64,000 nucleotides of DNA, taken from assembly GCF_001687585.2 (NCBI RefSeq), contig NZ_CP016537.2:1956001-2020000 (forward strand). The letters run 5' to 3'. Below are positions 1-7,375 of the stretch, in pieces; positions within the stretch are counted from its first letter, which is position 1, and each line of letters opens with the position of its first letter. The translations under genes were made by a program, and so were the position numbers. The notes under the pieces are model-generated. The model was not told where the DNA came from. It did no database searches and saw only the letters and a list, made by a program, of their open reading frames with translations. This DNA comes from Planococcus halocryophilus (GTDB lineage Bacteria; Bacillota; Bacilli; Bacillales_A; Planococcaceae).

Positions 1-32
1 CTTTTATAAAAAATCAGTATTTCCTTTGTTCT

Positions 33-64
33 GAATGTAACTTAATTGCTAATAAGTTACATTC
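33..64. repeat. Family-1 dif-like palindrome, class A (copy 1)
   Basis: 32-bp palindrome with 13-bp arms (GAATGTAACTTA... on the left, its complement on the right). The inner 28 bp read as 11-bp arm, 6-bp centre TTGCTA, 11-bp arm, the layout of a Xer recombination site. The first 51 bases of the window, which include this copy's left part, are repeated at 14480-14530. Xer function is inferred from layout, not shown. Confidence 0.75.
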
Positions 65-78
65 GAACAAGCGAAAAT

Positions 79-768
79 TTATTTCTCAAATGGATTGATT
101 ACCGTCCATCCTTTCCCTTCGAATAGTTTTTTCAGCATCCAAAGATGATCGCCGCCTACAATTAGTAAAATTCGCTCTTTTGGTTTCTCTAAAATCTCAC
201 TAATGTTTTTGACAATGGTCAGTTCTCTTTCCATCCATTTGCTTAAGAAAGATACACCGATATTCTGTCCATTTTTTTCAACGGCTAAGAAAGAGAGATA
301 CATCTCTTCCAAGTCCTTGGTCAATTCTGGGTTATTGAGTTTGCGATACGCCTCAAGTAATGTCTGGTCAGGATTAATTCCACCACTTTTTTTGCCAAAT
401 GCCTCTACCGCTTGCCAAATGTTAGGATAATCTTCTTGGATTGATTGATTAAGTGTCACCATTTCCTCTTGAGTTAATGGCCCAGCCCAATTAACCGCAA
501 AAACTGCTTTACGGTCCAGTTTAGTGGCTAATCTGAATCCTACTTGTTCGATTTCGTGCATCTCATAATCTTCTTCGCTCTTGGTAAAGCCTTTGTCTAA
601 CTCCTCTTGCTCGCTTTTTTCCCATTCCAAAGCAATTTTGCCTGGGTTAAATGCTGCGAGAAAATCCACTAATTCTATAATTTCATTCTGCTTGTCCATC
701 AAAACGTCCTTTTGGTAAGCAAAATGATGGGTACCTACCAAGACAATTTCCACTTTCTTTTCCATCAT
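79..768 (-). CDS. DUF5694-like protein in cassette A-B (copy 1)
   Basis: About 229 residues, soluble, no signal peptide. An early strand runs into GTHHF (IVLVGTHHFAYQKD) and the C-terminal part has LLIVGGDHLWML; both resemble the DUF5694 group, whose biochemical role I do not know. Start chosen at the ATG at 768 because GGGGG lies 6 bases upstream; an earlier in-frame ATG at 804 has no ribosome-binding site. It is the only gene between palindromes A (33-64) and B (827-858), with the stop 15 bp from A. Family call is from memory of motifs; function unknown. Confidence 0.75.
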   Translation of the reverse strand: MMEKKVEIVLVGTHHFAYQKDVLMDKQNEIIELVDFLAAFNPGKIALEWEKSEQEELDKGFTKSEEDYEMHEIEQVGFRLATKLDRKAVFAVNWAGPLTQEEMVTLNQSIQEDYPNIWQAVEAFGKKSGGINPDQTLLEAYRKLNNPELTKDLEEMYLSFLAVEKNGQNIGVSFLSKWMERELTIVKNISEILEKPKERILLIVGGDHLWMLKKLFEGKGWTVINPFEK

Positions 769-826
769 ACTTTTCCCCCTACTCTCTTTTTTAGATAGCT
801 CCATTTATTACAGAAATCCTCAAAGT

Positions 827-858
827 GAATGTAACTTAATTCACAATAAGTTACATTC
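827..858. repeat. Family-1 dif-like palindrome, class B (copy 1)
   Basis: Same 32-bp palindrome with centre TTCACA. Separates the 79-768 gene from the 880-1365 gene. Confidence 0.75.
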
Positions 859-879
859 AGTTTCTTTTCATAGGTGATC

Positions 880-1365
880 TTATTTAAACTCCTCAGGACT
901 CCATGTTGCTATTTCATTTCCTGGAACAGCTACAATTAACCAGTCGCCACCCCCATATCCGTCCCTATCTCCAACTTGCCAGCATTCATAGTTTTCATGA
1001 TGTCCATTCACATACAATACTTTTCCGGACTCAAGCGAAATATACAAATGCGGCGAATCGTCTCCTAACCAAACATCTTTAACTTTTTCTCGCCTGTTTC
1101 TTAAAAGCAATTGAAAAGATTCTTCATCATCTAGTTCTTCTAAGTTTTCTTTAGAAATCGTTGTTAATCTCTCATAATTAGTAATGATAGCGACTTTCCT
1201 TATCTCGATGGTTAACCACAACATGTCAGGCTCTTGTTCAGAGAAATGTGAAAAATAGACGCGCACTACCCCAGGGCTACTGCCAAACTGGAACCCATCA
1301 ATTTGACTCCCAATAAGCAATTTTTTTAAAGCTCTCTCTGCAAAGTTTTTATTTTCTCTGTTCAT
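880..1365 (-). CDS. Hypothetical acidic protein in cassette B-C (copy 1)
   Basis: 161 residues, soluble, no membrane segment. Not recognised. The C-terminal half is rich in Trp, Gly and Asp (HHENYECWQVGDRDGYGGGDW), the look of small beta-rich immunity-type proteins, but I cannot assign a family. A strong GGTGGGGGG ribosome-binding site precedes the ATG at 1365. It is the sole gene between palindromes B (827-858) and C (1394-1425), with its stop 22 bp from B. Confidence 0.7.
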   Translation of the reverse strand: MNRENKNFAERALKKLLIGSQIDGFQFGSSPGVVRVYFSHFSEQEPDMLWLTIEIRKVAIITNYERLTTISKENLEELDDEESFQLLLRNRREKVKDVWLGDDSPHLYISLESGKVLYVNGHHENYECWQVGDRDGYGGGDWLIVAVPGNEIATWSPEEFK

Positions 1366-1393
1366 TTCCCCCCACCTTTATCCTTCTCTTAAC

Positions 1394-1425
1394 GAATGTA
1401 ACTTAACTGCACATAAGTTACATTC
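1394..1425. repeat. Family-1 dif-like palindrome, class C (copy 1)
   Basis: Same palindrome with centre CTGCAC and right inner arm ATAAG. Ends the first A-B-C triplet. Confidence 0.75.
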
Positions 1426-1447
1426 AGATCCCTTAAATTAGCGGCAT

Positions 1448-2029
1448 TTATTTGTTCCGGATTCTGGCCCATAAACTTCGCATGTCTTTTTTGGGCGTCA
1501 CCGGCTCAGGTTCGTTTTCTTCCTCCTGTGAGGACGGTTCTGGTGCATTTATATCTGGTTCTTCGGATACTGGTGCGACTAGCTGCTTCTGATGTTCCTC
1601 TATCCTATCCAATTTATGCTTCATCTCTTCCAAGGCTTCCACAAACAAAGAATCCCGTTTTCGAATCTCTTCTTTCAAACTTCGGTTCTCTTCTTCAAGG
1701 ACTTCCAATTTTTTCAAGTTAACGGCTGTCGCGACGTCGTCATGACGCCGCGACGGTGTGCTTGTGACTTCGTTTTCTGGCGTTATTGTAGATGCACCTT
1801 TTAAGCTATCAGCAGCTTCTCTTACAGCATTCTCGAACGTTATGTCACCGCTTTTTGTGACCGTCATAGACTCCCGTAGCGCCACAACCTCTGTGACGGT
1901 GTAAATACGGCTGTTATTTTTGTTTCTTTTGAAGAGAATTCCTTCTGATTCAAAGCGAAGGCTGTATTTTCTTAACGTTGAAGGAGAAATATTCAATTGC
2001 TTGCAAACTTCGCTGGGTGTCATCATCAA
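1448..2029 (-). CDS. MerR-type HTH protein with coiled coil (plasmid-type, DUF3967-like)
   Basis: 193 residues. Residues 1-50 form a MerR-like winged helix (TPSEVCKQLNISPSTLRKYS). Residues about 104-150 are a coiled coil ending in FVEALEEMKHKLDRIEEHQK, typical of DUF3967 proteins commonly found beside rep genes on Bacillales plasmids. The tail is acidic and Pro/Glu-rich, then basic at the end. Likely a DNA-binding partition or replication accessory protein, but no rep or par gene lies in the window, so the exact job is open. It suggests plasmid ancestry for this block. Confidence 0.75.
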   Translation of the reverse strand: MMMTPSEVCKQLNISPSTLRKYSLRFESEGILFKRNKNNSRIYTVTEVVALRESMTVTKSGDITFENAVREAADSLKGASTITPENEVTSTPSRRHDDVATAVNLKKLEVLEEENRSLKEEIRKRDSLFVEALEEMKHKLDRIEEHQKQLVAPVSEEPDINAPEPSSQEEENEPEPVTPKKDMRSLWARIRNK

Positions 2030-2162
2030 TCGCTCACCACCTCTTTTGTTTCATGTTATAAGAGTTCGATCACACTTGCATCTTCTTTTTCACCAAAGGA
2101 TTCTTAGAAAAAAGATAGTGCTAGATTGCTGAGTAGCAGCCATGTAAAAAAATTTATAGAGA

Positions 2163-2191
2163 TTGACATAGATAACTACCTGTAATAAAAT
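2163..2191 (+). promoter_or_regulatory. Strong sigma-A promoter, probably giving a leaderless mRNA
   Basis: TTGACA at 2163-2168, 17-bp spacer, TAAAAT at 2186-2191. The expected transcription start, 6-8 bases on, coincides with or just precedes the ATG at 2200, so there is no room for a ribosome-binding site. Confidence 0.6.
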
Positions 2192-2199
2192 ACTTACAT

Positions 2200-2547
2200 A
2201 TGATACATTTTAATTCAGGAAATCACTTACTTACAGTCCTTGAAGCTTTGTCGAATCCCCATAGACTCAGAATTATTGCCGTTCTTTCGCAAGGAAAGCA
2301 ATACGTGAGTCAGCTTGCAAGGGAATTAGGTATTAGTAGACCACTGTTATATCTTCACTTACAAAAGCTGGAGGGGGCGGAATTAGTTAAGAGCGATATG
2401 GAAATTTTAGAAAGTGGAAAAGCAGCTAAATACTACATGCTTAATTCATTTCAAATTGAATTGAACGAACATTTGATTCATGATCTAACAGATTCTTTGA
2501 CCATAAAAAAGAAAAGCAATATCAAAGGAGAGAAAGAGAGTGACTGA
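2200..2547 (+). CDS. ArsR-family winged-helix regulator
   Basis: 115 residues. Motifs LSNPHRLRIIAVL and LARELGISRPLLYLHLQKLEGAELV form the ArsR/HTH_5 helix-turn-helix, with a wing around ESGKAAKYY. No cysteine metal-site motif is visible, so metal sensing is unlikely. The start ATG at 2200 lies at the predicted transcript 5' end. Its stop overlaps the next gene by 8 bases, so the two are translationally coupled. Probably controls itself and the downstream membrane protein. Confidence 0.8.
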   Translation: MIHFNSGNHLLTVLEALSNPHRLRIIAVLSQGKQYVSQLARELGISRPLLYLHLQKLEGAELVKSDMEILESGKAAKYYMLNSFQIELNEHLIHDLTDSLTIKKKSNIKGEKESD

Positions 2548-2782
2548 GACAACAAGCTTTAATATAGGGGATATTATATCGACTATATTCATATTAGGTT
2601 TTTCGATTATCATACCAGCCATCATCATTTTTATAATTTATAAAGTTATAAAACGAAGTGAAAAGAGAGCAAACGAAAGACTTTCTTTAGAACGAGAAAA
2701 TACTGTACTTTTAAAAAAACAAATTGATGATTTGAATGAACGCGTTATTGTTATAGAGAAAATGCTAAGAGAAGTAGAATAA
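2540..2782 (+). CDS. Small membrane protein with coiled coil (DUF4083-like)
   Basis: 80 residues: a short N-terminal stretch, one hydrophobic segment at about residues 13-35, then a charged coiled coil from about 40 to 79. This matches the DUF4083 layout, small membrane proteins often paired with an ArsR/PadR-type regulator in Bacillales. Overlaps the regulator by 8 bases. Possibly a membrane-stress module; function unknown. Confidence 0.7.
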   Translation: MTETTSFNIGDIISTIFILGFSIIIPAIIIFIIYKVIKRSEKRANERLSLERENTVLLKKQIDDLNERVIVIEKMLREVE

Positions 2783-2827
2783 GCATAAAACGGAACCCCT
2801 TTAATCTATGGAGTTCCATTTTATGCT
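2782..2827 (+). terminator. Long-stem hairpin after the ArsR operon
   Basis: Near-perfect inverted repeat of about 18 bp (2782-2799 with 2810-2827) just after the stop codon at 2782. Only a weak T-run follows, so it may act as a bidirectional terminator. Confidence 0.55.
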
Positions 2828-2847
2828 TATTCTAAAGAAAAGTAGTG

Positions 2848-2875
2848 AGTTTACATATCACAAGTTATCAGAAGT
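2848..2875 (-). other. Family-2 dif-like site (reverse orientation)
   Basis: Read on the minus strand: left arm ACTTCTGATAA, centre CTTGTG, right arm ATATGTAAACT. From memory the B. subtilis dif arms are ACTTCCTAGAA and TTATGTAAACT, so the right arm matches 10 of 11 positions and the 11-6-11 spacing is kept. A Xer site by inference. Confidence 0.6.
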
Positions 2876-2958
2876 TAACTCTATTCTTACGACAAACTCA
2901 ACAGGAAAAACAATATTAAGGGGTTATAAGATTCGGATCATGAGAGGAAGAGGCTGGT

Positions 2959-3282
2959 ATGGAACATTCCCATGCGAAAAAGCGAAAGTCCATTTCGATA
3001 GATTTGACGAAAGGGAAAAGAAAACTTGATACCAGCAAAATGGAAATGGGAATTTGCATTGAGGCAGATCAGTTAAAAATTGATGAAATTCTTTTTGACG
3101 TGTCGCAAACCAAGCCTTTTTTTATCACACCTTGTGCAAAGATAGAAAGACAAATCACAGTCATCATACCCGGAGATTATCTCGAATTCTTTAAGAGTTC
3201 ACTTTCCTTGAGCATTGATATCAAAGAGGCAGAGACTGAGAAATGGCTTGAGGGATATGAATTTGCTGCGCAAGTATATTGA
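2959..3282 (+). CDS. Hypothetical protein between two dif-like sites
   Basis: 107 residues, not recognised. The N-terminus is basic (KKRKSISIDLTKGKRK) and the rest looks soluble and mixed alpha/beta. Start chosen at 2959, where GAGGAAGAGG lies 5 bases upstream. It is the only gene between the dif-like sites at 2848-2875 and 3302-3329, both in the same orientation, so it forms a minimal module. It may be a fragment of a longer protein, since the upstream 80 bases hold no convincing coding sequence. Confidence 0.45.
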   Translation: MEHSHAKKRKSISIDLTKGKRKLDTSKMEMGICIEADQLKIDEILFDVSQTKPFFITPCAKIERQITVIIPGDYLEFFKSSLSLSIDIKEAETEKWLEGYEFAAQVY

Positions 3283-3301
3283 TGTTCCAATTTAGTTCCG
3301 A

Positions 3302-3329
3302 AGGTTACATATGACAAGTTATCAGAAGT
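3302..3329 (-). other. Family-2 dif-like site (reverse orientation)
   Basis: Minus-strand reading: left arm ACTTCTGATAA (identical to the 2848 site), centre CTTGTC, right arm ATATGTAACCT. The centre differs from the 2848 site only in its last base. Confidence 0.55.
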
Positions 3330-3410
3330 AATTAAAACAGAAAGAAGATGCTGAGTTACTATGATCCGCGCCCCATTTAATGGACAGTTTATAAAAAAAG
3401 TACCCTGCAG

Positions 3411-4280
3411 CTAGGCTGCGATTAGATGACTTCGGTATTGTGCCGGAGTCATCTTTTTTAGATTCCATTGCTCGCGTGTTCCGTTGTAATATTCCATGTA
3501 CTCATCCACTAGCTCTTTCAATTCCTCCAGACTGGTTGCTTGTTTAAAATCGACATCGTCTTTAAAGTGGCCAAAGAACGATTCGATGGGAGCGTTGTCG
3601 AGGCAGTTGCCCCGGCGGGACATTGACTGCGTTAATTTCATTTCCTTCACGCGCTGTTGGTATTCAAGATGGGTATAGTGGAAGCCTTGATCGGAATGAA
3701 TCATCGCTTCCGGGTGAACATTGCCATCCAATGCTTCCTTCAGTTTTCGTAACGTGCGGTACACAATTTCAATCGTAAGCGTCGTTGTGACTTCATAGGC
3801 GACAATTTCACGGGTAGCGACATCTTTTACAGCGGACAGATACGCCATTTGTCCCGAACGGTTGGGTAGGTACGTGATATCGGTGACGAATACCTTACCG
3901 GGTTCACCTTGTTTAAACTGGCGATTTAACAGGTTCGGACAGACGCTGTGTTCCTGTGTGGCTTTGGCGATTTGCTTATAGGGATTCGCGCGCCGGATTT
4001 TGGCGAAGAGGTTGAATTTGCGCATGAGGCGCAAAATCTTCTTGTGGTTCATCGGTGTTTCCAACAGTTCCGCGAGCACCATGTAAAAGGTGCGATATCC
4101 GATTTTCCCACGATGCGCATCGTAGATGCTTTTGAGCAACAGATAATCTTGGAAGTCTTGTTCTTCGCGAATGGCGTGCTGTTCCGTTTTCTCTAGCCAG
4201 GCGTAATAGCCACTCCGGCTGACCCTCGCTGTGCGGCAAAGGGTTCCGACCAAATTCTTGAGTTGGAATTTCCGGACCAC
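3411..4280 (-). CDS. IS3-family transposase OrfB (DDE catalytic part)
   Basis: 289 residues from a GTG at 4280. N-terminal HTH_21 region (GYYAWLEK), then the rve integrase core with the DDE triad: Asp in VTDITYLPN, Asp in IHSDQGFHYT and Glu in APIESFFGHF. The C-terminus YNGTREQWNLKKMTPAQYR is typical of the IS3 group. The frame stays open upstream of the GTG into orfA, so the functional product is probably an OrfAB fusion made by -1 frameshifting; OrfB alone may or may not be made. Confidence 0.9.
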   Translation of the reverse strand: MVRKFQLKNLVGTLCRTARVSRSGYYAWLEKTEQHAIREEQDFQDYLLLKSIYDAHRGKIGYRTFYMVLAELLETPMNHKKILRLMRKFNLFAKIRRANPYKQIAKATQEHSVCPNLLNRQFKQGEPGKVFVTDITYLPNRSGQMAYLSAVKDVATREIVAYEVTTTLTIEIVYRTLRKLKEALDGNVHPEAMIHSDQGFHYTHLEYQQRVKEMKLTQSMSRRGNCLDNAPIESFFGHFKDDVDFKQATSLEELKELVDEYMEYYNGTREQWNLKKMTPAQYRSHLIAA

Positions 4281-4312
4281 CGCGTTGATGGCTTCGTATT
4301 TCTCCGCTGGGA

Positions 4313-4738
4313 TCAGCTGCGTTTCTTCGCCTGCCTCTCGAGTTCCTCGAGCTTTTTTAGCAATTCGTTTTCAGCTTCCAGGTATTTGATGCGCGCTTCT
4401 GCTTTCTCCAGCTTTTTCTCAGCTGAGAGATCTTTCTCAGAAGGGCGGCCAGTACTGTTCTTCCCACGACGCTCTTCGAAAAAAGCGTCTTCTCCATAAA
4501 GCCTGAACGTCGTCCGCCATCGGTTCAGAGATGAGCTCGCTTTTTTGGGTCCGATAACGGTTAAATCAAACCCATTTTCACTAAATATCTGGGCCGGGCC
4601 TTTGCCTGTCTGGTATTCCTTCACCGCGTGGATTTTGAATTCTGGCGTATATTGAATCGCGCGATCGGATACGGAAGCGACATTCGGATTTGCCTCCAAG
4701 ACCCGTTGTTGGTGTTCATTGAAAGTGATTTTACTCAT
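4313..4738 (-). CDS. IS3-family transposase OrfA (HTH, leucine zipper)
   Basis: 141 residues. A helix-turn-helix around residues 30-75 (YTPEFKIHAVKEYQTGKGPAQIFSEN... SLNRWRTTF) binds the element ends, and a C-terminal coiled coil (AEARIKYLEAENELLKKLEEL) mediates multimerisation, as in other IS3 OrfA proteins. Ends in TGA 33 bases before the OrfB GTG, in the other frame. The slippery run at 4352-4358 lies within its last codons. Confidence 0.85.
   Translation of the reverse strand: MSKITFNEHQQRVLEANPNVASVSDRAIQYTPEFKIHAVKEYQTGKGPAQIFSENGFDLTVIGPKKASSSLNRWRTTFRLYGEDAFFEERRGKNSTGRPSEKDLSAEKKLEKAEARIKYLEAENELLKKLEELERQAKKRS
4352..4358 (-). promoter_or_regulatory. Programmed -1 frameshift site (A AAA AAG)
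   Basis: The heptamer AAAAAAG in the orfA frame (CTA AAA AAG) is followed directly by a CTCGAG-GAA-CTCGAG hairpin. Slipping back one base gives an open frame into orfB, the standard IS3 arrangement. Confidence 0.75.
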
Positions 4739-4882
4739 CTGATCTTCCCCCGTTCAAGTTAGCTAAATTTAGTATACCGGGGTCTGAAAACAGAAAAAAC
4801 CCCAAATGGGTCACTTTTTTTAAAGTGTCTTCCATTTGGGGTGCGGTTCACTAGCATCTTCTTTTTTGTTTTTCCTGATAGG

Positions 4883-4910
4883 ACTTCCGATAATTCGAAA
4901 TATGTAAACC
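4883..4910 (+). other. Family-2 dif-like site, closest left arm to B. subtilis dif
   Basis: Left arm ACTTCCGATAA, palindromic centre TTCGAA, right arm ATATGTAAACC. 9 of 11 positions in each arm match the B. subtilis dif arms. Opposite orientation to the sites at 2848 and 3302, so the IS3 element lies between inverted sites. Confidence 0.65.
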
Positions 4911-4961
4911 TATTATTTGATAAACAAACCGCGATTCTCAACATCATTTATAAAGGATGAG

Positions 4962-5681
4962 TTAGCGCTTAAAATTTTCTTCCAACCATCGAATTAAATC
5001 TTCAGTCATTTCTTTAGAAACTGTATGATTGATGTGTTCATATTTCAGAAACTCTATACCATTTGCTTCAGTTCTGCCTGTCAAACAGGCATAATAGTTT
5101 TCCTGACCTTTAATAGAAACGACCGTATCTTCCTCACCATGCATTAATAACATAGGGGAGATAGCTTTGGTCTTCGTCATTGGGTCGTAAGAAATCATTT
5201 TTTCTATTTCTTCGGATGATAATGGAGGACGGCTATCGATTTCTCTAAAAATTATCTCGGATAAAAGAAAAGAGCCAGAACCATTGATGTTAATTAAACC
5301 AGCTATCTCTGGATTATTCGCATATATCCCATTTGCAATAAAACCGCCCATGGAAACTCCTAAAAGAATACTATCTTTTTTAGGGATTTCTAATTCAGCA
5401 AAAAGATAATTAGCTTCATCTATACTTGAAAAAATAGTTTGCCAGAAGTATTGCTGAGTGATTTCTTTGCTAAAATGATTTTCTAGTTTATTTCTGCTAT
5501 CATGAAAAATGATTTCTGGAACTACCACCTGAAATCCTTGTAAGGCAAGGGACTCTGCAAAATCATCATAATTTTTTATACTGGATCCCCAACCATGGAA
5601 AATAATGATGGTTTTTCCAGTGCTCAGTTTTTTGGGAACATAAATATGATTTATAAAAGGAACTTTCTCGGTTTTGTTCAT
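4962..5681 (-). CDS. Alpha/beta-fold serine hydrolase
   Basis: 239 residues, cytoplasmic. Oxyanion motif HGWGS at about residues 29-33, nucleophile elbow GVSMGG at about 108-113 with Ser as the nucleophile, Asp in HGEEDTVV and a C-terminal His in HINHTVS. The layout matches prolyl-oligopeptidase-like/dienelactone-hydrolase-type esterases such as B. subtilis YitV. Substrate unknown. AAAGGAGCG precedes the ATG. First of three same-strand genes between the dif-like sites at 4883 and 7317. Confidence 0.8.
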   Translation of the reverse strand: MNKTEKVPFINHIYVPKKLSTGKTIIIFHGWGSSIKNYDDFAESLALQGFQVVVPEIIFHDSRNKLENHFSKEITQQYFWQTIFSSIDEANYLFAELEIPKKDSILLGVSMGGFIANGIYANNPEIAGLININGSGSFLLSEIIFREIDSRPPLSSEEIEKMISYDPMTKTKAISPMLLMHGEEDTVVSIKGQENYYACLTGRTEANGIEFLKYEHINHTVSKEMTEDLIRWLEENFKR

Positions 5682-5746
5682 TAAAATTATTTCGCTCCTT
5701 TTCCACTAAAATTCATGATGCTCCACCCGTGCTTTCAAACAAACAA

Positions 5747-6283
5747 TTACTTAAATCTGCCCATCACAACCGTATTGTGGAACTTTCTATCCGCAAATAG
5801 TTTATCGTTTTCTAGAAGGCCTTCCATTTTAAAACCAACATTCTCATAAAGAGCGATTGCCGATTTATTTGATTCAAGTACATTTAACGTCATTTTTCTA
5901 ATTCCATTAGAATCACACCATCTAATAGATTCTGTTAAAAGATTTTTGCCAATACCATATCCCCAATAGTCTTTTAATACTCCCACACCAAATTCTACTT
6001 TATGAGAAAATCGTTTTAATGAGTTTCCTTCACATCTTGAAAACCCAACAACTTGGTCCGCTACGACAGCCACTAGAAAAAGATTCTTTTCATTTATCGT
6101 ATCTGTCTGAATTAATTCCTCAAATCCAGGTGTATCAATAAACGCTTCACCTTGTTCTCTATCCAAGTGTGAAGTCTCTCCATCAATTTGCCACCTGACT
6201 TCTGATAAATTCTGGGCATCTGTAACGACTGCAGCTCTTATCATATAAGTTGTGCCTTTGACGCTGAATTCTTGATGTGTCAT
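5747..6283 (-). CDS. GNAT-family N-acetyltransferase
   Basis: 178 residues. Acetyl-CoA site motif YWGYGIGKNLL (the Q/RxxGxG/A motif), then LNVLESNKSAIALYENVGFKMEG, the usual motif B. RimI/PhnO-like size; the acceptor cannot be predicted. Start set at the ATG at 6283 because AGAGGAG lies 5 bases upstream. Downstream of the creatininase-family gene on the same strand. Confidence 0.8.
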   Translation of the reverse strand: MTHQEFSVKGTTYMIRAAVVTDAQNLSEVRWQIDGETSHLDREQGEAFIDTPGFEELIQTDTINEKNLFLVAVVADQVVGFSRCEGNSLKRFSHKVEFGVGVLKDYWGYGIGKNLLTESIRWCDSNGIRKMTLNVLESNKSAIALYENVGFKMEGLLENDKLFADRKFHNTVVMGRFK

Positions 6284-6362
6284 CTTCACTCCTCTTTCTC
6301 CCTTCGATATGTTAACTCAACAGATTCATACCGTAATTTATCCCACGCAAAATTGTTTGCTA

Positions 6363-7133
6363 CTATTTAGTCATTTTCATTCTGAAGGCATCATCGAGTA
6401 TAGATTTCAGATTTTCACTTCGCTTGTCGATATAAAAATTCCAAAACTTTTCTCCCATTTCACTCAATTGCACGGAAGTGTATGTCTCCTCTTCAAACTT
6501 CCCCCAACAACCGTCTTCCGTTAATTTATCCCAATAGATATAATCTGCAAATTTTTTATTCGCTCTTGGTATATCTGATCCCATCGATTTTAATTCAACC
6601 AATTCAGGACAAAGCCACACTGCTGTACACACAGACAACAAACCTGCATGCATCTCATCTAACCCTTGTAACCCAGCGTGCTGCAAAGCATCTTCCCATG
6701 CCAAATGGCGATGGGTAGTAATTAAAATCAAATCAGGGTATTTGAAGTTTATTTGTTTAACAAATGCCGATTCCCAGTATGCTCCTCCGTGCCCGTTACA
6801 CAGAACAAATTTAGTAAATCCTTGTTTTGTCAAATTCACAATGATTTCTTCTAGCATTGCAGTCAATACAGTTGGACTAACGGTAATAGTCCCCTTACAG
6901 TTTGCATGTTCTTCCGATGTATTGAAAGGAAGAGTCGGGAGTACATAGGCATGCAATACTTCTCCAAATGCCTCCGCATATTTTTCAGCAATTAACGTGT
7001 CCAAATGCATCGGAAGATACGGACCAAATTGTTCTGTCGCCCCTACAGATATAATCGCAGTTTCCGTTCCGCTTGCTTCAATTTCTGCAGTAGAATTCGT
7101 GTAATTCAGCGTACTCTTCTTATTATTAAACAT
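6363..7133 (-). CDS. Creatininase-family amidohydrolase
   Basis: About 256 residues. Keeps the family layout: SVGATEQFGPYLPMHLDT near the N-terminus (usually GSTEQHGPHLP), NTSEEHANCKGTITVS, CNGHGG, and DEMHAGLLS (usually MHAGExET). The metal site is partly changed: the His of EQHG is Phe here and the Glu after MHAG is Leu, so metal binding or substrate may differ from creatininase. Start at the second ATG (7133), which has the better spacing to AAAGGG. First gene of the module that ends at the 4883 site. Confidence 0.75.
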   Translation of the reverse strand: MFNNKKSTLNYTNSTAEIEASGTETAIISVGATEQFGPYLPMHLDTLIAEKYAEAFGEVLHAYVLPTLPFNTSEEHANCKGTITVSPTVLTAMLEEIIVNLTKQGFTKFVLCNGHGGAYWESAFVKQINFKYPDLILITTHRHLAWEDALQHAGLQGLDEMHAGLLSVCTAVWLCPELVELKSMGSDIPRANKKFADYIYWDKLTEDGCWGKFEEETYTSVQLSEMGEKFWNFYIDKRSENLKSILDDAFRMKMTK

Positions 7134-7264
7134 TGTCATTTCCCTTTCTACTTAAACTCTCTAGATTTCGAATTTTCCAACTTGTAATAATAGTATCATT
7201 ATATCCCCTATTACATTTTGTGATTTTTATGGATTCACTGAGAACCTTTGGATTCATCAAAAGC

Positions 7265-7290
7265 GTTCGTAAAAATGCACTTTTGCAAAC
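7265..7290. repeat. GTTCG hyphenated palindrome (copy a)
   Basis: 26-bp imperfect palindrome of the type GTTCGTAAAA...TTTTACGAAC. Followed by a short hairpin (7295-7318) and then the 7317 dif-like site, the same block order as at 10816-10898. Confidence 0.55.
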
Positions 7291-7316
7291 AAAAAGAGAC
7301 TCCTGTTTGAGCCTCT

Positions 7317-7344
7317 TCTTCCGATAAGGTGTCATATGTAAACT
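7317..7344 (+). other. Family-2 dif-like site
   Basis: Left arm TCTTCCGATAA, centre GGTGTC, right arm ATATGTAAACT (10 of 11 with the B. subtilis right arm). Both arms are identical to those of the site at 13574-13601; only the centre differs. Confidence 0.65.
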
Positions 7345-7375
7345 GATTTATTGAAGATACAATTGCTGATGATGC

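Larger units (their letters stand above)
3362..4850 (-). mobile_element. Intact IS3-family insertion sequence
   Basis: 1489 bp. Terminal inverted repeats begin TGATCCGCGCCCC at 3362 and, on the other strand, TGAACCGCACCCC at 4850, and remain similar for about 40 bases. A 3-bp target duplication CTA flanks the element (3359-3361 and 4851-4853), as usual for IS3 elements. Two overlapping frames, orfA then orfB, joined by a -1 frameshift site. Both frames are open, so it may be active. Confidence 0.9.
3335..4878. terminator. Terminator hairpin split by the IS element
   Basis: If 3362-4850 and one copy of the CTA duplication are removed, the flanks join into a hairpin: AGAAGATGC on the left and GCATCTTCT on the right with a short loop, followed by a T-run. 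The insertion lies exactly in the loop. Confidence 0.5.

Noticed and set aside
2178..2210. Possible dif-like right arm (TACTTACATAT) at the arsR start
   Set aside because: Three outer mismatches and no left arm at the right distance; explained by promoter and start codon.
3976..4239. 87-residue frame inside the transposase gene
   Set aside because: Out-of-frame shadow of orfB; the DDE protein explains this stretch.
4759..4947. 62-residue frame across the right end of the IS element
   Set aside because: Spans the IS inverted repeat and a dif-like site; no ribosome-binding site.
6290..6317. A further dif-like site with right arm ATATGTTAACT
   Set aside because: The right arm and CCTTCG centre look related to the 8619 site, but the left arm (TCCTCTTTCTC) lacks the conserved ATAA end. 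At most a decayed half-site.
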